Assembly: GCA_009760855.2 (NCBI GenBank)
Contig: WPIO01000221.1
Span: 99,501-163,500, forward strand
Length of the DNA stretch: 64,000 nucleotides
DNA from: Cristatella mucedo
Taxonomy: Eukaryota > Bryozoa > Phylactolaemata > Cristatellidae
Direction of reading: 5' to 3'
In this document: positions 1 to 22,400 of the stretch, one piece after another
Position numbering within the stretch: position 1 is the stretch's first letter
Layout: the number at the start of each line of letters is the position of its first letter
The notes under the pieces: model-generated
What the model was told of the DNA's origin: nothing
Database searches by the model: none
Seen by the model: the letters and a program-made list of their open reading frames with translations, nothing else
Made by a program: the position numbers and the translations under genes

Positions 1-140
1 TAAGTGGGCACCACAATGAAATAAAACTTTCGTAGGACTATGCACTATTCACGACAGCACACTGTAAAATTATAGTTGCTTAGCATGCTCGTACAAGGTC
101 TGAACAAGAAACTCTCAGTAAGCAGAAGCTCTGGACATAC

Positions 141-13171
<13,031 letters not shown>

Positions 13172-13401
13172 GTTCGCCCTGAGATGGATCACCCTACCAA
13201 TGAGTACGCATAGATATTCGGAAAAGATGCTCTTTTCTTGAAGAACTTTAGTGGAAACTACTTAAAATATTAATTTTAATTTTATTTTATCTACAATAAA
13301 ATAGCTCAAGATGTGTATTTACATTTGGTGCTAATCCACTGCGGTGTGCCGTTGAGGCTGTTGTTGTTGATACTGACAACGGGACTGGTCGCCCACGAGC
13401 C
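13172..13401. promoter_or_regulatory. Shared divergent promoter region, NMT and calaxin
   Basis: The two start codons point away from each other and are only 230 bp apart, so both 5' UTRs and promoters must sit here (or overlap upstream exons not seen). It is AT-rich in the middle (13255-13310) and shows no clear TATA box. Transcription starts cannot be placed from sequence alone. Confidence 0.6.
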
Positions 13402-13468
13402 ATGGCGCACATCACCGCTAAAAAGCATCAAGCAAAGCTTGCTGACGAGCTCATCAAAAAGACTCACT
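13402..13468 (+). CDS. CLXN: Calaxin exon 1
   Basis: ATG at 13402 starts [20 protein letters not shown]. The donor is GTAAGT after one base of codon 23. This ATG faces the NMT ATG 230 bp away. Confidence 0.92.
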
Positions 13469-16400
13469 GTAAGTGCTCGAATGTCTTTCAAAGACTCTAT
13501 AGGATACTTGTGTAGGATTTTGGCCCTAATTTTAAGCCGTCTTATCTTACAAAGGCGGGGTCGCTCCCCCCCCCCTTCTGCTAGCCGGGCTGAGCGGCTG
13601 TCGCTGGCTCTATCTGTCCTTATCCGTGCCGTGCTTGTCAATAAAATAAGAATTTGTAATGAGTCAGTTTCCTTTACACGTTATAGTCACGAAGCAGGAA
13701 GTCGACTCATTACTACTAATGTTTAAGACCTTGATTCCTGGGTCAACAGCGTCCGGGAAGATGGATAGAACGAAATTCAGAGACGTTCTCCATAATATGT
13801 TCGACATGACAGACGACATGCTCATGGACAGAAGTAAGTAAAATACTGAGAATATTAGTTCAGAGACTCAATTTTGCATCAGTTTGGAACTCTTCTGCGT
13901 CTGGACGTCTTGCTAGGCTCGATAGTAGTAAGGTCAGCCAAATTATACCAAAAAAAGCCCACAGATGGCACATAACCTGACCGAAAACGCTAAAAACAAT
14001 AGCCATGTTGCTAAATCCGTTTAATTTATTGCTTCTCTATCAATGATACATAGACTTATTAGCGATCGCAATGCGTTTTACTTCTATTGAAAAAGGATGG
14101 ACGGGATGGGAAGAAATTCCATATATCTTGCTATTGCATTGTTGGTGCACTCTTTGCTGTGAAGTTATTGCCCCCCTTTTTCGATGTGTACCTGACACTT
14201 CTTTCTGGGCTGGCGAATTTACTAGACCTCCGCTCTAGGAAGCGTTTGTTTATTACTCATATGGTGGTCTATTTCCACCATCGTTTATAACCCCAAAACT
14301 CGTGCAGTATAAGCGATACTTGCCGTTCTCATGATTCAAATGATGGTGAAACTTGCTAGTCCAAATTTTTTAGTTGTTACCCACTGAGTACTATTAAAAC
14401 GCATATTTTAATGGTTTTTTTTATAAAACTAAAGGTCAGTTTTTGTCCAGTTTTCAGAGCTTTCGACCAAGATAACGACAGCTGCGTCGGCATGGAAGAG
14501 TGGATTACGGGTTTGTCGACGTTTTTAAGAGGCACCCTAGACGAAGAAATGCAGTGTGAGTCTAGCCTATGGTATTGGCAGTGTATTTACTTGCTGAAAA
14601 CTGCGGGTATTCCTGTTTCAATGCTGATGTTCACTGAAAACTCAAATTAGGGATCATTTGTGCGACATGCTGGTGAAAGTCCAAGAAAAAGGACATATTT
14701 TGCTTCGCAGAAAGAAGAAAAATTACTGAGAGAAAATTCACCATATGTTTTGCTCCGCAGTATTTGTTAATTTAAATGAGCAAAAATATAGGACTTTGCT
14801 TAGAATGTATTGCGATATTGTTCAATGCAAAGAGTCGAGCCAGTACATTCAGAATATGGAGCGAGACAACAGCGATCAATGAATGCTAAAATAATCATGG
14901 ACCGTCTTTTATGTAATTGTGTAGCCTTCATACGACTTGAATGACTGCCACTCCACGAGCTTACTAAGGAGACGCGGGTCACAACTGTTTGATACACGAT
15001 CTAAGCTAGACGCTGTTCCAAATGTTACTTCTGCGAGGCGTGCCGTTTCATCGTGGACGAAAAGCTTACGCGGCAGGCTTCCGAATTTAATTTTACTCAC
15101 AGGCACAGTAAACAGCAGCATACTTTATGAATGCATCTTATTTAATGATAGTGCCTCTTTCATTGAACAAATAGAGTTCATTTTCTTATTCCTACCCGCC
15201 TTCAGCACTCGCTGTTGTATTCACTGGCGTTTCTACCGGCATCGAACGCCTGCTGTGCTTACTCCTGTACTGACCCTTTGTATCGATGTTTGTTCAAAGG
15301 CACGGTGTTATTTTATTGCCCGTGCTGGTGAACCCACATGAAAAGGGGTTTACGGCAGGCCTCTGCGCTTGCAGCATAAACAACGCAGGATATGCCAACA
15401 ATCTTTACGCAATGAAAACTCAAATAACGGGCAACATTAAGTGCATACAAAAATAATCAATGGATACTCGAGTACAGTCGTTCTCTAGACACGTATGACA
15501 CCCTTCTGTAGCAGCTGTGTCTGAGACCATCTCACCTAGTTTCTGTTTCTTCCAGTCCATACGGTCTGACGAATTGGGTCTAGAGATTTGCTGTCGTCGC
15601 GTTCAAATCGCTTCAAGATATAACCATCAACATTTCGCATTGATCTTCCATTTGAATCAGTCTCAATCAGATTCCGAGATTCCGATCAAAGACCGTGCCT
15701 CTAACGGTTGTCATCTACCGACTCTCTTGAGGCAGTCAAGCCTTGTTTGGAGAAGAATTTTCGGAGTTCCTAACCGACGTCTTCTGGAGCGACCGATCAT
15801 TGTTGATTCCTGGTCTTTTTACCATTCACAGTGGTAGCCTTAGAAATAGTCGGTTGCACTCATTCCTTGACAACCCGGAAACTTTCTGCCTGGCCCGGAA
15901 CGCTTATCATGCAGTTCATTTTTGTGGTCAGACCCTTGAAATTATCTTTACAAAATATGTTGGCGCTATGTCTCTGGGTCTTGGCCTAGGGTGAAGGTGT
16001 TCACTCTTCACGACCAATGTCGTGGGTTCGAGTCCTACAGTGGGCATTCCAAGACCTTTTATTGCCGCTTCAAGTGTTGGTGATAGCCGTTAAGGCTGTC
16101 TCCCACAATGGCTTGTAAAAAATTTAACTAGCTCTCTAGTTCTGTCTCGGCTTGATTATTGTAATTCCCTTTTGGCTGGGCTGCCAAAGAAAGCTATTAT
16201 GCCACTACAGCGGACAATGAATATGGCTGCAAGGCTGGTCTTCAAGTCCCAGCGGTTTGAGCACGTGTCTCCTTTGCTGAAGGAGCTAGGATGGTTGCCG
16301 ATTGAGCAAAGGATACAGAGCAAAGTTCTTGTGGGTGTTACACTGTCTATAGCGAAGTCCAAAGCCAAAGCGGCTTTCTCGACACGTACGGTAGCACACA

Positions 16401-19400
16401 GACTTCATCGAACACAGCGAATTACACTAATAATAATAATAGAATTGATAAAGCGCCCTCAGAGAACTCAATCTCTTTCTTGGCACTTTACATTTGCTTA
16501 GAGAAAGTGAGAAGCATAGTTAAGTCCGGATGCCAGTCAAGGAAGCGATTAGCATGCAAGTAACAGCTCGGGACGAATGTGCCACGGTCGGCTGCTGGAG
16601 AGTAGATGTCGTTGCATAGGAATAATGGGAGTTCCATATTCTAGAACATACAGACCTATAGCTTCAGAGAACCTGCGGGACCGATGGCGCTGAAACTGTT
16701 GGAGCAGTTCAGCTATTCCTGGCGGGCCTTGTTGGCGAGTGTAAGAATTTTTCTATACCCGTTGATCTAGCGGGAGCCATCGTAGCTCCTTCAGCCAAGG
16801 AGACACACGGCTGCACCTCGGAGATTTTCTGACTAAATTTGCAGCCATATTCATCTCGAGCTGCAGTGGCTGAATGGTTTTTTACTAGCTTGGAAAAAAC
16901 CAAGCATCTAGTTAGATTTTGTGAAAGCCACGGTGGTAGACAATCCCTAATATTAGACAGGGATTGGACGTGGTGGCTAACTATGGAGGCAGCCTTCTTA
17001 ATGAAACTTTCAAAATTTAAGCAGTTATCAAAGATGAAACCGAAATTCCGAGTGCCTGGTGACGGTCGCACAACAGCATCACCTATTAAAAGAGCAAAGT
17101 CTGCTAGTCCGGCCGTATGTTGGAGTGCCGAATGAGTAGAAGCTCGATTCTATCATCATTTATCAAAATAGAAGTTGGCTGACGTCCTGGATTGAATGTA
17201 TGCAAGGCAAGAATTCTGTTTATCAGGCGCTGCAGCAGATTCCTGGTGTTTTAAATGACAAATACATCTGGGTATCTTCAGCATAGAATTTATAGCCGAT
17301 CCCCTGGGCCGGTATCACATTTCCGAGGGTCGTTATAAATGGAGAAGAGCAAAGTACCTCGGAACTTTACCCTTTGTGGGACTCCACATCAGCTCCACAG
17401 TCGTCTACCCCCTTTCAGGTACATAACATTGCTAAAATTCGGGCTTTTTTAGACAGGGATACCACACCTAAATTGGTCCATGCAGGTGTGACATCCCGTC
17501 TTGACTTCTGTAACTCACTGCCTGCAGGTCCACCGGCCAGTGCAATCGGGCGCTTACAGCTGGAGCAAAACCGTATTTCTGAATCTAAATTGTTGGTTAC
17601 ACCTCGTACGTACCTCAAATCGTTTGGAGACCGTGCATTTAGTTCGCATGCTCCCAATACCTGAAATTCACTTCCGACTGGCGTCACAACATCTCCTGAC
17701 GCGACGACATTTTATGCGACTCCTTTGCCAAAGAAGCTATGATGGCTTCCGATAGGTCAATGGGAGCTTAGCAAAACTCTTTCATTGACTCGCACATCCC
17801 GGCAGGGCGTGGCTTCTCCATACCTAGGTGCTCTAAAATACTCTTTTTAGCTTCCTTCATTCACCTCATCTCAGTCATGTAAATAAGCTGCTTCGCTTAT
17901 TTACACTGTTGTTCCCAGAATATTTTGCTTTACTAACACTTGCACTGACTGTTGGTCCCAGAATATTTTGCTTTACATATCTTAGTCTCTGGTACTTAGG
18001 CAATTTTTACGAAATTGCATCTCTCTTGCGGCGAATTCTGGCATATTCTCTCCAGCCGTCCTTGCACTGCTAATTCCATTCTACTTTCTTACTCGACAGT
18101 TTTTTGTCTCATCTATGCTTCTCATTTTCTCTTTCTTGCTTGAAATTAAGTCCATTTGCCAGCATATGTTTACTGAGCCCTAAACCCTCAACCGCTAAGG
18201 ATTTGAGTGTGCACTGGAAAACTCTCCAGCGTAATGCCTACTTAGTCGTTGAGACATTGTGGAATTACAAACAGAGATGCGTACATACATACACAGCAAT
18301 ATAGCTAGTATCTATATAAAAAGACCGAAATACGGTATTTCACTACATGGATATCGTCAGTTCGTACTATCGAATTACAGCGGAAGTGCTTAGATAACAG
18401 ATGAAGTCCAACTAATAATTTATATGGCTGCATTTCTTGAGAATTTTCCATAAATAATTAATGACTACCTCAAAAATGACAGCTTATGATTCGTTTACTT
18501 GCCCATGCGTGCTTTGCTGATCGTAGCGGTAAGACTGGATTTGATTTCATGACACCAGCTCCCGCGTCAGGACAAACCTCAGCGGACTCTACGTTAAAGC
18601 AGCCTTGTAGGCTTCCTCTCAGTAAAAATAATCAAGCTCCCATTTTCCCTACAGCAAGCCGCTGGCCTATTTAAAAAATCACTTATAAACCTTTGAAGAT
18701 TATATAAACCCTCTCATTTTTTGAGTGGAATATAAATAGCCTGAAATCCATAGTCCTCTGAAGCTTAATCATCGGTCGCAATTGATGAGTGCAATATTCG
18801 CTTGAAGTTCTCCAGGCTGCTGTTCTGCATCGAAGAAATGCATTTACTGGCTTTTTAGGAGTCGATTTTCAAGATTTTCTTTTGAGCGTCCCGGTTATTT
18901 ACAAAAAGCGTCTCCTAATTTTAGTGGCAGTAATAAACCTTATGCTTTCATAAATATCTCTGTATTTTAGTTTGCTTTGTCGTCTTTGATTTAAATCAAG
19001 ACTCCTACATCTCCCGAGACGAGATGTTTCAGCTTCTCAAGAACTCGTTAATCAAGGTACTGAACAGGACGCTTGCACTATTGTTCAACGGAAGTTAGTG
19101 GAAACGCGTAGCGACTAAAACAAATTAGAAAGCTACTGCACTCTCCAATGTTGTTCTAGCAACCAACAGAAGAAGATCCGGATGAAGGCATAAAAGATCT
19201 TGTCGAGATCACTCTGAAAAAGATGGTGAGCAAAACATTTCTATTCGTCATGAAGCCATTGGAAGGATTTTACTTAGGCATACACTTATTCGAAGGCATC
19301 GCACTGTTCTCCCTCTTGAATACTTTTGTCTCAGAAAATGCGTGTCACACCAAAATTCTAGTTCGGTGTATTTGTCACATTTGAGAAATAGGTAAAGTAC

Positions 19401-22400
19401 ATACTGAAGAATTGGCAATCCCACTGGTTGCAAACTAGTTGCGAAGCCTTTTAACAGCCTGCCATGTTTTGATGCATGTCAGACTGTTTTTGCTAAGAAT
19501 GGTTAAATTTAATTACGGAAGTATTCGACATACACTTCCAAAGGGTAAGAGTTTTTGCAGCAAAAAAACTAGTGGACTGGGCAGGCAGGTGCAAGGAAAC
19601 GTAGCCTAAAATATTATAAAAATATTGCAGGAAGAATCTACCAACATGTAGAACCAGCCATTGTAAAACGGGGTTCTTAGCGAACGGGTTACCAATGTCT
19701 CCCCCAAGCTTATAAGGTTGCACTCTGTTTTTCTGGAAGCCTCAGAATGCTTCAAATTTATAGGCATGAGTTCTACATGCCGTACAAAATAAAAACGATT
19801 GATTTCCGGAATAACGATTGGTGCCACTTACTTGCTTACCTGTGGAATGGAGGTCAAACGGTTTTCAATGAAAACTCTATACTTTGCTGCCTTTGACTTT
19901 TCTATCCTGACCAAGCCATCTATTCCATGAGATGATCGTTTTGCATAAAAGGAAAAACCAAGAATGGCGAGGGCGCCGTGAATTGAAAAATAATTTTAAA
20001 ATATAAATACCAGGTCTGGCTTATACGATGCTATTTGTATCTCCGTCAGTAACTCCACAAAGTCAAAAAGACCATGTGGGTGTTACGCAGGAGAGTTTTG
20101 TATAGCGCACTCACAGCCTAATCGGCTTTCGGTACGCATTCGGTAGCCAACAGACTTCGTCTCACGCAACAAAGAGAAAGTGGGAAGCATAGCAGAGTTA
20201 GGAGAGCAGTTGAGGTAGTGAGTAGCATAGAAGTAGCAGTTCAGGACCGCTGAAAAAGATGTGCCATAGTCGGCAGTTGGAGAGTAGATGTCGTTGCGTA
20301 AGAATTGTGGAAGCGAGTTCCACAGTCTAGGACCTGCAGAGCTAAAGCTTCTGTCGCCAACTGTCTTTAAGCGGAGGAATGGGACAGCTAATTTATTGTC
20401 CACACAGGACCTGAGGGTGCGAACAGGCTGAAACTGATGCAGCAGCTCAGCTAGGTATGAAGGAGCCAAGCCGTGGCGGGCCTTGTGGGTCAACGTAAGA
20501 ACTTTGCTCTGTATTCTTTGCTCAACCGGCAACCATCCTAGCTCTTTCAGCAAAGGTGACACGTGCTCAAACCGCTGGGACTTGAAGACCAGCCTTGCAG
20601 CCATATTCATTGTCTGCTGTAGTGGCATAATAGCTTTCTTTGGCAGCCCAGCCAAAAGGGAATTACAATAATCAAGCCGTGACAGAACTAACGAGCTAGT
20701 TAAATTTTTTACAAGCCACTGTGGGAGACAGCTTCTAATCTTGGATAGGGATCGGATGTGATGGCTAGCTGTAGAGGCAGTCTTCTGAATGAAGCTTTTG
20801 AAATTGAGGCAGCTGTCGAACACGACACCTAGATTACGAGCACGTGGTGAAGGTCGCACAATAGCATCACCTATTAGAACAGCAAAGCCTTTTAGCCCAG
20901 CTACACGCTTAGGGTGTCCTATGAGCAGCAGTTCGGTTTTATCATCATTTAATTTCAGGAAGTTTTCCGACATCCAGGATCGAATATCGGCAAGGCAAGC
21001 ATTCATTGTTATGTATCCGAGACTTAAGAAATAATTATCCGAATGCATTATTATAGCTACGTGCAAGTAAAATTCGTTCTTATTTTAGCTACTAAAGATT
21101 AGCGGCAGCAAGAGTGAGTGTCTAATTAACTAAAAGAAGCATGCATGGAGAGGTAAAAGAGAAGAAAACGAAATTTTTCTTATAGCCTGCTGGAAAACTT
21201 GTCAAGCTGCAAACATCTGCCACACAATAAAAATGCATATATGCACGTTTGCTTACTAAGAACTACCAACGGATAACGCCAGACATTGTCAACGTTGCAA
21301 AGTTCAGCCATATATGACCTGATGTTATGCGATACAAATCGGTACCTAACACAGTATGAATTGTATCTCCTGCCGCTGCACACTCGCCACTTTTTTAGAG
21401 GCCCGACCTCCACGAATTTGGTTCAGAGTACATGTATTTGTCTGTTCACCTCTTTTTCCCAGTGTGCACGTCAGCATTTGGCTGATTCTAGACTTTGCTG
21501 CAGTCGTCAAAGACCAACCATAAATACAAAGCCGTGGTGGAGAACTTTCACGTGTTCTATGCCTCGGGTTTGGTAAGGGAATCTTGTGCATTTAAATTAA
21601 AGCATCAAACGGCATTTATCCAATGTCGCTTGCACTATTATTTATCGGCTGAGATATTTATTAGTGTCGAGCGACAATCACAAAGCTAAACACTGCTGCA
21701 TACATATTTTTTGTGCCACAGTGGCAGTAATCTGTTTGCCACCTGGCAGAGGGTATTGTACTAGTCACCAGTCAATCTTGCGCACCAAAGATACCTTGCG
21801 TTGCTCATGCTGTAAAATAACACCCGAGCTTCTAACATGTGTTGCGCAAGACCTGCAGCCATTTCATCGCCGTCGTATAGTTATCATTACATTCGAATAC
21901 CTATCTATAAACTAGGGACACTGATTACCAATATTGCGGCAGGTGACAGCAATGCAACCGGTGCCCAGCAGCAGAAGCAGCGGCGACGACGGAGTCAGTT
22001 AGTTGGATTCCGCCTCTTATATTCCGCCTACTAAATGTCCGCTCGCTAAAAACCAAGGGGCTACTTATCCACGATCAGGTGGTCCAGGAGAAGCTAGATG
22101 CATTTCTGCTTACCGAAACTTGATGACGATGACAATGACTTGATGACGACGACGCCTTGTTCCAGTAGCCGTATTTCTGAGATCACTCCACCCGGGTTCT
22201 CATTCTATCGGTCCGTGCGTTCTGACAAGGTTGGTGGCGGGGTTGCAATTGTTGTTCGCGAATCGTTTGGCTATAAGATGTGCATTTTTTCGCATGGGCC
22301 ATCGTTTGAATCGGTTGCAATCAGGTCTTCATCAAAGACAATGCCTCTCACTGTTGTGATATACCGGCCTCCTACTGGCTGTCTAAACTTGTTTATAGAG

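Larger units (their letters stand above)
14556..18970 (+). other. Calaxin intron 3, nested repeats
   Basis: 4.4 kb. The stretch from about 15510 to 18310 is almost all LINE and SINE pieces, listed separately. 14560-15500 and 18320-18960 show nothing recognisable. Confidence 0.7.

Noticed and set aside
14458-14555. Acceptor at TTTTCAG seven bases into calaxin exon 3
   Set aside because: It breaks phase with exon 2; the upstream TCCAG gives MDRIFRAFDQ as in homologues.
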